Position numbers and translations under genes: made by a program. From JACVRW01 sp963850205 (GTDB lineage Bacteria > Actinomycetota > Thermoleophilia > Solirubrobacterales > Thermoleophilaceae), in assembly GCA_963850205.1 (NCBI GenBank), contig CAWKKJ010000015.1, forward strand, positions 248,001-312,000: a stretch of DNA of 64,000 bases, written 5' to 3'. Under the pieces are notes generated by a model. It had not been told where the DNA came from. It did not search any database and saw nothing but the letters and a program-made list of their open reading frames with translations. Below are positions 17,085 to 26,484 of this stretch, piece after piece; the first letter of the stretch is position 1; every line of letters starts with the position of its first letter.

Positions 17085-18909
17085 ATGAGCCGGCCCCTGG
17101 TCCGCGTCGTCTTCGCGCTCGTCGTGTTCGCCACGATCGGCGCGTTCTTCGCCACGCAGCAGCTCAAGAGCGAGTTCCCGCTGGTCATCCGCTTCGCCAC
17201 CCAGCCGGTGCAGTTCTCCCCCGACGGCGACCGCGTCCGGGACGAGGCCATCGTGGGCTTCGACCTCTCCGAGCCGGCCACGGTGAGCTTCGCCATCACC
17301 GACGGCGAGGGCAACGAGGTGCGCCGGCTGGTGGACGACCGCCGCCTGGCCGGTGACACCAAGCATCGCTTTCGCTGGGACGGGACAGACGATCAGGGCC
17401 GGCCCGTGCCCGACGGCACCTACCGGATGCGGGTGGTGCGGCGGGACGAGAGCCGGGTGATCGATTCGGTCAAGGAGGTGACGGTCGATACAGAGCCGCC
17501 GCCGCTGCAACTGGTGTCCGCCCGGCCCTCCGTGATCGGCGGCGGGGAGGCGGGGTCGCTGCCCAGCGTTCGCATCCGCTACGAGGGGCCGCGCAACAAC
17601 GCGCCCGAGTTCCGTGTCTTTCGCACCGACGAGGGCCCCCCTCGCGTGGTCCGCCGCTTCCGGGGCGACAACACGCGCAGCGGGGTGTGGGACAGCGAGG
17701 TGAGCGTCGGCCCCGACGCCACCCGCCCTGCGGACGAGGGCGACTACGCGTTCACGGTGACCGTCCGCGACCGCGCGGGGAACCTGGCGGTGGCGCCGGC
17801 GGAGATCCCGAACCCGGCGGTCAGCCGGCCCGGCACGGGCGTGTCGGTGGAGGCGTTCACGCTCGAGGGCCCGCTCGACGTGGTGTCTCCGGGCTCGCTG
17901 GTGACCCTCCGCGTGGGCCCGCTCGATCGCAGCTTCGACTTCGTGCTGTCGCGCTTCGGCTCGCCCCAGCCGTTGCGCAAGGGCGGCCGGATCGGCGGTC
18001 CGTTCCGGGTTCGGGTGCCGGACGACGCCGAGACCGGCGTGTACCTGGTGCGGATCCGAAGCGGCGACCGGCGGGCGGTGTGGCCGCTGGCCGTGCGCGG
18101 GGAGACCGATCCCGGCTCGCGAGCCCCTCCTGGTGCTGCCGGCGCTCACCTGGCAGGGCCTCAACCCGGTGGACGACGACCACGACGGCTTTGCCGACAC
18201 CCTCACCAGGGACCTGCCGGTGCGGGTGGACCGCCACTTCGCCGGCGACGGTCTCCCTCCACGTTTCGCCGCCGAGGTGGCGCCGCTGCTGCGCTTCCTC
18301 GACACAGAAGGCCTTCCCTACGACCTGACCACCGACCTGACCCTGGCGAGGGGTGAGGGGCCGCAGCTCGAGGACGCGCCCGGCGTGGCCTTCGCGGGCA
18401 GCGCGCTGTGGCTGCCGGGACCGCTGCTGAAAGCGCTGCGGGCCTACGTCGAGGAGGGCGGCCAGACCGCATCCTTCGGCAGCGAGGCCTTCCGGCGCTC
18501 GGTGGACCTGAGCGGCGAGTCGCTGCGCGACCCCTCGGGGCGCCGGAGGGTCGACGCGTTCGGCGAGCGCACCGGGCTGCTGCGCACCAGCCCCTCGCCG
18601 CTCACGGTCTTCGAGGACGAGCTGGGGCTGTTCCGGGGGCTCACCGAGTTCGTCGGCGAGTTCGAGATCTTCGAGCAGTCCCAGGGCCTGTCCGCGGGCG
18701 CGCGCCTGCGGTCCGGGGCCGGCCGGGAGGAGTCGCAGCCCGCATTCGTGGCCTACGAGCTCGGCCAGGGCCTCGTGATCCGAGCCGGCAGCTCGCAGTG
18801 GGCGAGGGAGCTGGAGGAGGCTCGCCTGGGCCTCGAGCTGCCGCAGGTGACAAAGCGCATTTGGCGGCGCCTGGGGCTGTTCCGCGACCCCGGCACACGG
18901 ACGACCTGA
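17085..18909 (+). CDS. Secreted FlgD-Ig-like protein with a dimethylformamidase-like C-terminal region, frameshifted near 18108-18122
   Basis: An N-terminal signal anchor (RVVFALVVFATIGAFFATQQ) is followed by FlgD-type Ig domains (FSPDGDRVRDEAIVGFDLSE, FRWDGTDDQGRPVPDGTYRM). At 18108-18122 the frame changes; the second frame (REPLLVLPALTWQGLNPVDD, LPYDLTTDLTLARG, LRAYVEEGGQTASFGSEAFR) resembles the C-terminal part of N,N-dimethylformamidase-beta-like proteins, which also occur in large secreted actinobacterial proteins. The two frames together give ~607 residues. It is followed after 71 bases by a PQQ-type propeller on the same strand. The function is unknown; a role outside the membrane in the polysaccharide region is inferred from context only. 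Confidence 0.6.
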
Positions 18910-18980
18910 TACCTCGCTCCGCCCCCCGGGCCTCGCGCACGGCGGCAAAAACGGCTGACCCGTTTGCCATCCTGAGGCGA

Positions 18981-20300
18981 GTGACGAGACGACGCCTGCT
19001 GCTGGGCCTTGCGCTCATCGTCGTCGCGCTCGCGGCTGCGGTGGGGGTGTACGCCTACAACGAGAACCAGCCGATCGAGAAGCGCGGCTCCGCCAGCGAG
19101 GAGTTCGTGGCCAGCGAGGCCCCCGAGCCCAAGCCGCCCCCGAAACGGGAGGACCCCCGCCCCTGGCCCACCTACGGCTTCGACATCGGCCGTCAGCACA
19201 TCTCGCCCTACGACCACCGGCCGCCCTACCGGCGGGTGTGGCAGATCGACGCCCACGACACGCTCGAGTTCCCGCCCGCGGTGGGCTACGGCAAGGTCTA
19301 CCTGGCGCAGCAGAAGGGCCTCTTCTTCGCCCTGGACGCCCGCACCGGCAAGGTCGACTGGAAGAAGAGCAACGGCCGCTGCGCCGCCTCCTCGCCCACG
19401 ATCGGCGACGGCGTGGTCTACCAGTCCTACATGCACCCGGTGGAGTGCCTTCAGGGCCAGGCCGGCGCCGACGGCTACCTGGTGGCCTGGGACGCCGAGA
19501 CCGGCCGGGAGCGCTGGCGCTTCAACACCGCCCCGATCGAGTCGTCGCCGCTGCTGCGCAACAACCGCGTGTACATCGGCTCCTGGGACGGCAACGTCTA
19601 CTCGATCGACGCCCGCACGGGGAAGAAGGTGTGGAGCTTCCAGGCCGACGACGAGGTGAACACCTCGGCCGCCTACTGGAACGGACGGATCTACATCGCC
19701 TCCGACGGCGGCACCCTGTACGCGCTCAGCGCCGGCAGCGGCAAGCTGCTGTGGAGCGCCCAGTCGAACTCCACCTTCGGCTCGCGGGAGTTCTGGTACG
19801 CCACGCCCACCGTGGCCTACGGGCGCGTATACATCGGCAACACCGACGGCACGATGTACGTCTACGGAGCCAAGAGCGGCAAGCTGTTGTGGGCGCGCCC
19901 GCTGGGCAGCTACATCTACGGCGCCGCGGCCGTCTACCAGCGCAAGGTCTACGTGGGTACCTACGACGGCAAGTTCTACGCGCTGGACGCGGCCACCGGT
20001 GACACCAAGTGGCAGATCAACGCCGGCGGAACCGTGCACGCCGCTCCCACCGTGATGGACGGCCTCGTGTACTACGCCATCTGCTCCACGTGCGGCTCGG
20101 AGGCTCAGCGGGCGGTGGCCGGCGGCACGGACGCCACCATCGCGGTCCGGGCCAGGGACGGCAAGCGGGTCTGGAGGTTCGCGGCCGGCAAGTACGCGAA
20201 CCCGGTGGTGGCCGACCGCGAGCGCATCTACCTGACCGGGCGCTCGCTGCAGTTCGCGCTCGAGCCCCGCGGCGGCGGCGTTAACCGAGCGTCGCGATAA
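18981..20300 (+). CDS. Membrane-anchored PQQ-type beta-propeller protein
   Basis: GTG 18981 starts a signal anchor (RRRLLLGLALIVVALAAAVG) and a short Pro-rich linker, then a seven- or eight-bladed propeller. The repeated blade motif is clear: VYLAQQKGLFFALDARTGKV, VYIGSWDGNVYSIDARTGKK, IYIASDGGTLYALSAGSGKL, VYIGNTDGTMYVYGAKSGKL, VYVGTYDGKFYALDAATGDT. The pattern 'Y-A-L-D-A-x-T-G-x-x-x-W' is that of BamB/PQQ-like repeats, but no quinoprotein active-site residues are evident, so it is more likely a scaffold than a dehydrogenase. The ORF can be extended upstream to 18408 but those codons are antiparallel noise over the preceding gene. Its last 20 bases overlap the convergent hydrolase. Confidence 0.8.
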   Translation: MTRRRLLLGLALIVVALAAAVGVYAYNENQPIEKRGSASEEFVASEAPEPKPPPKREDPRPWPTYGFDIGRQHISPYDHRPPYRRVWQIDAHDTLEFPPAVGYGKVYLAQQKGLFFALDARTGKVDWKKSNGRCAASSPTIGDGVVYQSYMHPVECLQGQAGADGYLVAWDAETGRERWRFNTAPIESSPLLRNNRVYIGSWDGNVYSIDARTGKKVWSFQADDEVNTSAAYWNGRIYIASDGGTLYALSAGSGKLLWSAQSNSTFGSREFWYATPTVAYGRVYIGNTDGTMYVYGAKSGKLLWARPLGSYIYGAAAVYQRKVYVGTYDGKFYALDAATGDTKWQINAGGTVHAAPTVMDGLVYYAICSTCGSEAQRAVAGGTDATIAVRARDGKRVWRFAAGKYANPVVADRERIYLTGRSLQFALEPRGGGVNRASR

Positions 20301-20862
20301 AGGCCCCAACCCGGCCGGTCACGCGGGTCAGGACCTCGAGCGAGGCCGCCGGGTCGCCCTCCACCTGGAGCGAGTGGTCGAGGCCTTCGAGCTCGAGCAC
20401 CTCGAGACCCGGGCGCTCGGGCAGCTCGCCCTCGCCCCAGCTCGGATCCGCGGGGCTGCCGACGAGCAGCGCGGGCGCCACCGACGCCCGGATCGCCTCC
20501 ACCACGTCGGGCCGGTCGAGGAGCGGCGTGAGCCAGACCGCGGGCCGGTTGCGCTCGGCGGCCAGGCCGGCGGCGGCGCTGGCCAGCGACTTCCCGATCA
20601 GCGCGACCGTCTCCGCGGACTCCTCGGCGGCGTCGAGCGCGCGCCCGGCCCGCTCTCGCATCCACGCGAACGGGTCCTCGCCCCGCGGCGCCCGTTCGGT
20701 GAGCTCCAGCACCGACCAGCCCCGGCTGAGCGCGGCCTCGCGCGCGAACCAGAGCAGCGGGGCCTGCGAGAAGTAGGCCACGCCCGGCAGCAGCAGCGCG
20801 CAGCGGGCGGGGTCGCCCTCGTGCAGAAGGGCCTCACCCGGGTCGAGATCGAGCCGCTGCAC
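20281..20862 (-). CDS. Small alpha/beta-hydrolase-fold protein
   Basis: The 193-residue protein contains CALLLPGVAYFSQAPLLWFA, a nucleophile-like turn LIGKSLAS, the strand APALLVGSPADPSW with a candidate Asp, and LEGLDHSLQVEGD with the final His. This is the pattern of small hydrolases of the KANL3/Tex30 or dienelactone type. The GKS turn replaces a classic G-x-S-x-G, so catalysis is not certain. Its start overlaps the end of the membrane glycosyltransferase gene by 29 bases and its end overlaps the convergent propeller gene. Confidence 0.65.
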   Translation of the reverse strand: MQRLDLDPGEALLHEGDPARCALLLPGVAYFSQAPLLWFAREAALSRGWSVLELTERAPRGEDPFAWMRERAGRALDAAEESAETVALIGKSLASAAAGLAAERNRPAVWLTPLLDRPDVVEAIRASVAPALLVGSPADPSWGEGELPERPGLEVLELEGLDHSLQVEGDPAASLEVLTRVTGRVGAFIATLG

Positions 20863-22240
20863 CCGTGCCTCCCAGCGCCATCAGCGCGGCCACGATCGCG
20901 CCCGTCATCGGCCACACCAGGTAATAGTTGTTGAAGGTACGGCCGATGAACATCAGCCACAGGATGGACACCGCGAAGGCGGCCGCGCCCAGCCACAGCT
21001 CGTTCGCCCGCCGTTGGGCGTAGAGCAGCCAGACGGTGAGCGGCACCCAGGTGAGCAGGGCCACGAGCGCGAAGGGGTAGGCGCCGTCGCGGTCGTCGAG
21101 GATCCCGAGGCGCACGAGGATGCCCGACAGGCCGTAGCCGACGATCTTGTAGGTGCCCGCCCCGTAGCGCACGGTGTCGTCCCAGAAGGCGGCCGGATCG
21201 GCGATCAGGAAGGGCAGCACGCCGGCGGCGAGCACGCCGCCGAACGCGAGCGCGGGCTCCTTCAGCGACGCCCGCTCACGGAGAAGCATCAGGATCAGGA
21301 AGGGAAGGGCCACGAGCGCGAACTGCTTGAGCAGCACCGCGCCGGCCAGCGCGGCGGCCGCCCAGACGAAGCGGCGCCGCGACACCAGCGCGAAGGCGAG
21401 CACCAGGAGCAGCAGGCTGGGAGCGTCGTTCTGGCCGAACCAGGCCGAGCGCAGGGCGATCGGGTTGCACACCAGCACCGCCGCCAGCGCCAGGCGCCAG
21501 CCCAGCGGACCCCTGAAGACCAGCGCCGCCGGCAAGAGGGCCAGGGTGGCCAGCAGCACCAGCAGCCGGTAGTCGTCGAGGGGAGCGGGGAGCAGACGCC
21601 AGGGCGCGGCCAGCAGCACGCTCCCGGGGAAGTAGGCGAAGTGCTCGAGCGCCACCTCGCGATCGCGCACCCGAGCGGAGACGCTGCCGTCGCGCGTGTA
21701 GAAGCGCTCGAGCCCGGAATCGCGGTAGTCGTGTCCGTAGGGATTGTCGAGGTCGAGCAGCAGGTCGCCGCCCAGCTCGATCTGGTAGGTGGAGTCGTTG
21801 GTGAAGAACCAGGGGGCGGTGGCGTCGCGCAGGCCGAGCTGCAGCAGCGTCGAGGGCAGGATCAGGAGCAGGGCGACCACCAGGACGAGTGCCACGCCGG
21901 CCCAGCGCGGCACCGCGGGCACCCGGCGCCGGGCCCCCAGGAGGAACAGCGCGGCGGCGCCGCAGAGCAGAGCGGCACCGAAGGCCGCGGCCCGGGCGAT
22001 GCCCACGTCCCACTCCTCGCCCGCCGCCCGCACCAGCGGCGCGAGCGGCCCCTGGGGGTCGACGCTGCCCGGGCGAAAGCGCCAGGGGTCGGAGCCCAGC
22101 TCCGGCAGCGCGATGGCCACCAGCCCGAACAGCACGCCCACCAGCGCCCAGGCGGCGCCCGAGCCGAGCGTCTCGCGTGCGTGGGTGGCACTCGGCGAGC
22201 CGATGCCCGTGTCGACCGGCCGCTCCACCCGCACGCTCAC
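20834..22240 (-). CDS. Polytopic membrane glycosyltransferase (GT87/DUF2029-like)
   Basis: From GTG 22240, which overlaps the TGA of the O-antigen-ligase-like gene (GTGA), the protein has ten or more hydrophobic helices. Loop motifs fit polyprenol-phosphate-sugar-dependent transferases: LGGDLLLDLDNPYGHDYRDS with acidic residues in the first outer loop, LRSAWFGQNDAPSLLLLVLA, and VLLKQFALVALPFLILMLLR. These enzymes add sugars such as mannose on the outer face of the membrane. The very long ORF running to 23509 is mostly antiframe over the next gene and should not be taken as protein. Confidence 0.7.
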   Translation of the reverse strand: MSVRVERPVDTGIGSPSATHARETLGSGAAWALVGVLFGLVAIALPELGSDPWRFRPGSVDPQGPLAPLVRAAGEEWDVGIARAAAFGAALLCGAAALFLLGARRRVPAVPRWAGVALVLVVALLLILPSTLLQLGLRDATAPWFFTNDSTYQIELGGDLLLDLDNPYGHDYRDSGLERFYTRDGSVSARVRDREVALEHFAYFPGSVLLAAPWRLLPAPLDDYRLLVLLATLALLPAALVFRGPLGWRLALAAVLVCNPIALRSAWFGQNDAPSLLLLVLAFALVSRRRFVWAAAALAGAVLLKQFALVALPFLILMLLRERASLKEPALAFGGVLAAGVLPFLIADPAAFWDDTVRYGAGTYKIVGYGLSGILVRLGILDDRDGAYPFALVALLTWVPLTVWLLYAQRRANELWLGAAAFAVSILWLMFIGRTFNNYYLVWPMTGAIVAALMALGGTGAAARSRPG

Positions 22241-23757
22241 GGCGCCGCCCGCGCCTCCATGCGGGCTTGGGCCCGCTCGGGCGCGCTCAGCGCGGACCGG
22301 GTCTCCGTCCAGCTGAGATATCCCGCGCCGACTGCCAGGACGAACCAGGTGAGCGGATCCTCGAGAAAGCCGCTGTAGAACAGGGCGTGGACGAACAGGG
22401 CCAAGAAGGAGGCGAGCAGCACGAGCCCGAGGGCCTCCTCGCGGTCCCGGACGGCCGTGATCAGGCGAACGCCGCCCACGAGCAGCCAGACGTAGAGCGC
22501 CAGCCCGATCACCCCCAGCTCGGCCGCGACGGTGAGCGGCGTGGTGTGGGAGACGAAGTTGGGCGTGGGGCGATCGCTGTCCTCGAGCCGGCGGCTGGCC
22601 CGGGGCTGTCCCCCGATCCCCACTCCGATAAGCGGGTTGTCCTCGATCACGCGCGCGGTGTCCTCCACCCGGTCGGTCCGGTCGCTGGTGATCTGGTTCA
22701 GCGACTCCCCCCCGATCACCTGCACGGCCACGTAGCCGCCGGCGGCCAGCGCCGCGGCCAGCGCCAGCACCCCCACGGCCACGCGCACCTGGCGCGTGCC
22801 GGTGGCCAGGGCCAGCGCGAGGGTGACCACGAGCAGCGCCGCCATGCTCGACTGCGAGTAGGAGAAGAGCAGCCCCACCCACATGAGGGCAAGCGCGCCG
22901 ACCAGCGGCCAGGCACGCCAGCGGCGGGCAGCGAGCAGCGCCAGCACCACCCCGATCCCCAGCACCAGGTGGCGTCCGTACAGGCTCGGATCGCCGAACA
23001 GCGAGGTCACGCGGAAGTAGTCCGTGTTCGCGTTGGACACCGCGAGGTTGGGCGCGTAGAAGAAGACCTCGCGGGTCAGCGCCTGCCACAGCCCCACGAG
23101 GGCGAAGAGCGAGGCGAGGATGATGGCGATGCCGGCCAGCATCCGGGGCACGTTCTCCGGGAAGTCCGCCCGGGCGACGGTGGCCACCAGGGCGGCGAAG
23201 GGCAGCGTGAAGAACACCAGCAGGTTGGTGCCCGCCTCCAGGTCGTCCGCCCAGATCAGCGAGCAGAAGGCAAAGGCGAAGAAGGCCGCCGCCGGCAGGG
23301 CGATCAGGCGGGGCAGGGGGCGCAGCTCGTGCCCGCGCAGGGCGCGCCAACCCAGCGCGGCGCTGGCCGCGGCCAGCACGAAGTAGAGCGGCAGCAGCCG
23401 GCCCAGGCGGCCGTCGTCGGCCACCGAGACCAGCAGGGCGGCAGAGCTGTCGAAGGCGATCGGCGGCCTGAAGGGCGCCGCCACGAGCACGGCCGGCGCC
23501 ACCAGCCACGCCCGCCCGGCCAGCACCGCCGCGGCCGCTCCCAGCACGACCAGGCCCACCAGCGCGGCACCCGCGCCGGCGGGGCTGCTCAGCTTGTCGA
23601 GCGGTCCCACGCCCAGCGAGAGGGCCAGCGCGACCTCGGCCGCGGCGAGCACCACCAAGCCGGCCAGCAGCGCGCCGCGCCCTCGGGCGAGGAGTACGAG
23701 CACCGACCCGAGCGCGCCGCCGATGGCGGCCAGTTGAGCGGTGTCGGCGTGCTCCAT
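22237..23757 (-). CDS. O-antigen ligase / polymerase-like membrane protein
   Basis: ATG 23757 starts a ~506-residue protein with about twelve membrane helices. The large outer loop near residue 380 contains DNPLIGVGIGGQPRASRRLE and FVSHTTPLTVAAELGVIGLA, which is the Wzy_C/O-antigen-ligase signature with its conserved His. Such proteins polymerise or ligate lipid-linked oligosaccharides outside the membrane. It sits in a compact minus-strand run with glycosyltransferases of families 87, 2 and 4, and the initiating transferase is divergent next door. In a monoderm actinobacterium a polymerase role in exopolysaccharide or wall glycan synthesis is more likely than lipopolysaccharide ligation. Confidence 0.8.
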   Translation of the reverse strand: MEHADTAQLAAIGGALGSVLVLLARGRGALLAGLVVLAAAEVALALSLGVGPLDKLSSPAGAGAALVGLVVLGAAAAVLAGRAWLVAPAVLVAAPFRPPIAFDSSAALLVSVADDGRLGRLLPLYFVLAAASAALGWRALRGHELRPLPRLIALPAAAFFAFAFCSLIWADDLEAGTNLLVFFTLPFAALVATVARADFPENVPRMLAGIAIILASLFALVGLWQALTREVFFYAPNLAVSNANTDYFRVTSLFGDPSLYGRHLVLGIGVVLALLAARRWRAWPLVGALALMWVGLLFSYSQSSMAALLVVTLALALATGTRQVRVAVGVLALAAALAAGGYVAVQVIGGESLNQITSDRTDRVEDTARVIEDNPLIGVGIGGQPRASRRLEDSDRPTPNFVSHTTPLTVAAELGVIGLALYVWLLVGGVRLITAVRDREEALGLVLLASFLALFVHALFYSGFLEDPLTWFVLAVGAGYLSWTETRSALSAPERAQARMEARAAP

Positions 23758-23779
23758 CGGGCAGCGACAGCGTACGGGC

Positions 23780-24685
23780 TCAGCGCCCGCGGTTGTGCGC
23801 CTCCGCGGCCTCCCGCAGGCCCTCGCCCAGCGCGGGAAAGGCCTGTTGGCGCGCATGCAGGAGGTAGCGCCGGGGGTCGTGCCCCGGTAGGACCGCGGCC
23901 GCGGCGGCCCGGACCAGGTAGGCCCAGGTCCAGCACACCCGCCAGGCCCAGCGCTCTCGCCGCAGCCCGTGCTTTACGAAGTAGAGGTCGCGCCCGCGGT
24001 GGAACTCCACGATCCGGCGGCGCATGGCGGCACGATCGGTGGAGAGCTGGTCGTGGTGGACCGCCCGTGCCGTGGGGACGAACAGGGTGCGCCAGCCGGC
24101 GTCGCCCAGGCGCTTGCAGAAGTCGGTCTCGTCGGAGTAGACGAAGAAGTCCGGATCGAGGAAGCCCACCTGCTCGGCGGCCTCGCGCCTGACCATCAGG
24201 GAGCTCGACTGAGCCCACCCCACCTGCCGCACCAGCTCGCCGCTGCTCTGCACCGCCACGCGGCGTTGCAGGAAGACGGTCGCCGCGAGCGCCCAGGGCA
24301 CGTCGGGCAGCCGCCAGGCGCAGGCCGCCGGCCGTCCGTCGCTCGTGAGCAGGCGGGCGCCGGCCGCGCCCGCCCGGGGGTCGGCCGTAAGCGCATCGAG
24401 CAGCGCCCGGCTGGCCCCCTCCCGCAGCTCGGCGTCCTCGTTGAGCAGCAGGCAGAAGCGGCCGCGCGCCTCCTGCAGCAGGCGGCTGTCGTTGGCCGCC
24501 TTGCCGGTGCGCCGCTCCAGGGCGATCAGCCTCACGTCGTGGCCCGACTCCCGCACGGCCTCGGCCGAGCCGTCGCCGGAGGCGTTGTCGAGCACCAACA
24601 CCTCTGAGGACACCTCCGGCGGGTGGGTGCGCTCGATTGCGTCCAGGCAGGCCAGGAGGTGGTCGCGCCCATTGGTGTTGACCAC
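23780..24685 (-). CDS. Glycosyltransferase family 2
   Basis: This is a rhamnosyltransferase-like GT-A enzyme: VLVLDNASGDGSAEAVRESG (nucleotide binding), LIALERRTGKAANDSRLLQE, FCLLLNEDAELREG carrying the D-x-D-like metal site (NEDAE), and FLDPDFFVYSDETDFCKRLG with the acceptor-side ED-type motif. I start at GTG 24685; homologues begin ~6 codons earlier (LTELTYC), where only CTG is available, just overlapping the stop of the upstream gene. It belongs to the polysaccharide operon and should elongate the glycan on its lipid carrier. Confidence 0.85.
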   Translation of the reverse strand: MVNTNGRDHLLACLDAIERTHPPEVSSEVLVLDNASGDGSAEAVRESGHDVRLIALERRTGKAANDSRLLQEARGRFCLLLNEDAELREGASRALLDALTADPRAGAAGARLLTSDGRPAACAWRLPDVPWALAATVFLQRRVAVQSSGELVRQVGWAQSSSLMVRREAAEQVGFLDPDFFVYSDETDFCKRLGDAGWRTLFVPTARAVHHDQLSTDRAAMRRRIVEFHRGRDLYFVKHGLRRERWAWRVCWTWAYLVRAAAAAVLPGHDPRRYLLHARQQAFPALGEGLREAAEAHNRGR

Positions 24686-24702
24686 GCAGTAGGTCAGCTC
24701 GG

Positions 24703-25872
24703 TCAGCGCGCGGCCTCCTCGAGCACGCCCAGCGCCCGGGCCGCGAGGTCGTCCAGGGCGAACTCGCGCTCGGCCAGGGCCCGGGCGTTCGCTCCCAGGC
24801 GCCGGGCCTCCTCGGGGCGGTCGCGCAGCCAGGCCAGCTTCTCGGCCAGGTCGCGCGGGTCGCCGGGGCGGACGAAGAGCCCGGCCTCGTTGTCCTCCAC
24901 CAGCGTCTTCATCCAGCCGCTGGTGTTCACGATCGCCGCTCGACCGGCGGCGAAGGTGTCGAACAGCTTGTTCGGGGAGTTGGAGGCCAGCACGGGCACG
25001 TCCTTGAAGAGCGTCAGGCAGGCGTCGGAGGCCGCGGCCAGTCGAGCCACCGAGGCCTTGTCGGGCACCGGGTCGAGGAAGCGCACGTTGGCCGGCGCCC
25101 GCCGCTCGAGCTCGGCGCGGCGCTTGCCGTCACCGAGGAGCACGAAGGTCACGTCCTCCAGCAGTGGCGCGGCGTCGACCGCCTGATCCACGGCGTTGGC
25201 CTCGCCCATCGCGCCGAAGTAGCTGCAGACAAAGCCGTCCTCCAGCCCGAGCCGCTCGCGCTCGGCCTCGCGGTCGAGCGCCGGGGAGAACAGCTCGAGG
25301 TTCGAGGCGTTGGGCACCAGCACCACCCTGTCCGGCGGCGCTCCGGCAGCGATCACACCGTCGGTGATGCCGGGGGAGAGAGCGATGATCCTGCTGCTGC
25401 GCCGGTAGACCAGCCGCTCCAGAGCCCGCGCCAGCCGCCTCAGCGCCGGTTGTCTCAGCGCGCCCATCTGGATCGGCGCCTCGGGCCACAGGTCGCGCAC
25501 CTCGAACACCAGCGGCGCGCGCCAGCGCAGCGCGGCGGCCAGCGCGGGCAGCGCCATGGTGAGCGGAGGCGAGGTGGCGTAGACCACGTCGGGCCGGGGC
25601 CCGCGCAGCGCCGCCAGCGTGGCGGCGGCGGCGAAGCGGGCGAACGCCGCCATCCGGCGCGGATACGCGACCGCGGTCGCGCTCATGTAGTCGCTGTAGG
25701 CGCCCCGGACGCCGATCACCTCCACCCCCTCGACGGTCCGGACGCCCCCGCCCGCGGTTACCATCCGCACCGCGTGACCGCCCGCTGCGAAGCGACGCGC
25801 GAACTCGTACGAGCGCGTGCCGCCCACCCCCGTGCGGGTGATGAAGAACTGATGCAGGTAGAGGATCCGCAT
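24703..25872 (-). CDS. Glycosyltransferase family 4 (WbuB-like)
   Basis: The 389-residue enzyme has a complete GT-B fold: ILYLHQFFITRTGVGGTRSY (N-terminal acceptor domain), LVFEVRDLWPEAPIQMGAL, RIIALSPGITDGVIAAGAPP, and the donor domain FVCSYFGAMGEANAVDQAVD with SNSPNKLFDTFAAGRAAIVN, whose Glu/Asp region contacts the nucleotide. WbuB-type enzymes add N-acetylamino sugars in O-antigen pathways. The start ATG 25872 faces the divergent sugar transferase only 26 bases away, so the two promoters must overlap the genes. Confidence 0.85.
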   Translation of the reverse strand: MRILYLHQFFITRTGVGGTRSYEFARRFAAGGHAVRMVTAGGGVRTVEGVEVIGVRGAYSDYMSATAVAYPRRMAAFARFAAAATLAALRGPRPDVVYATSPPLTMALPALAAALRWRAPLVFEVRDLWPEAPIQMGALRQPALRRLARALERLVYRRSSRIIALSPGITDGVIAAGAPPDRVVLVPNASNLELFSPALDREAERERLGLEDGFVCSYFGAMGEANAVDQAVDAAPLLEDVTFVLLGDGKRRAELERRAPANVRFLDPVPDKASVARLAAASDACLTLFKDVPVLASNSPNKLFDTFAAGRAAIVNTSGWMKTLVEDNEAGLFVRPGDPRDLAEKLAWLRDRPEEARRLGANARALAEREFALDDLAARALGVLEEAAR

Positions 25873-25898
25873 CCGCTGCGCCGGAACGGTAGTGCGCC

Positions 25899-26480
25899 GT
25901 GAGCCGCCCGCTCGACCTCCTGGCCTCGCTGGTGCTGCTCGCCGTGGCGGCGCCCGTGCTGGGCCTCGCCGCGCTCGCCATCCGGCTGGAGAGCCGGGGG
26001 CCGGTGCTCTACCGCCAGCGCCGCGTGGGTCTACACGGTCGCCCCTTCGAGCTCTGGAAGCTGCGCACGATGGTCCGCGGCGCCGAGACGATGGGGGCGG
26101 GCGTCTACGTCCTGGAGGGCGACCCGCGTATCACGCGCGTGGGCCGGCTGCTGCGCCGTTACTCGTTGGACGAGCTGCCGAACCTGGTGAACGTGGTGAG
26201 GGGGGAGATGGCCATCGTGGGTCCCCGCCCGACCGTGGCCGAGCAGGTGAACCGCTACACCGAGCGCCAGCTCCGCCGGCTCGAGGTCAAGCCGGGGATC
26301 ACCGGCTGGGCTCAGGTCAACGGCCGCACCTCGCTGCCGTGGCCGGAGCGGATCGAGCTCGACGTCTGGTATGTGGAGCACCGCTCGCTGCTTCTGGACC
26401 TCAGGATCCTGGCCCGCACCGCCCGGATGCTGGCCAGCGGCCGGGGTCTCTACTCGGAGGAGCTGAAACAGGGCTGGTAG
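25899..26480 (+). CDS. Undecaprenyl-phosphate sugar-1-phosphate transferase (initiating glycosyltransferase)
   Basis: A compact 193-residue bacterial sugar transferase: one membrane helix (LLASLVLLAVAAPVLGLAAL), then RGPVLYRQRRVGLHGRPFEL, WKLRTMV, DPRITRVGRLLRRYSLDELP, LVNVVRGEMAIVGPRPT and the final VKPGITGWAQVNGRTSLPWP. The Asp-Glu pair in SLDELPN and the PRP motif are catalytic in PglC/WcaJ-type enzymes. It moves a sugar phosphate onto undecaprenyl phosphate on the cytoplasmic face and so starts the glycan built by the neighbouring enzymes. The start is GTG 25899. Confidence 0.9.
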   Translation: MSRPLDLLASLVLLAVAAPVLGLAALAIRLESRGPVLYRQRRVGLHGRPFELWKLRTMVRGAETMGAGVYVLEGDPRITRVGRLLRRYSLDELPNLVNVVRGEMAIVGPRPTVAEQVNRYTERQLRRLEVKPGITGWAQVNGRTSLPWPERIELDVWYVEHRSLLLDLRILARTARMLASGRGLYSEELKQGW

Positions 26481-26484
26481 GCGC

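Noticed and set aside
18408..18980. Upstream extension of the PQQ propeller ORF
   Set aside because: These codons overlap the FlgD-type gene out of frame; the signal anchor begins at GTG 18981.
21889..24192. 767-residue plus-strand ORF across three polysaccharide genes
   Set aside because: It is Arg/Pro/Gly-rich noise spanning the boundaries of three well-supported minus-strand genes.
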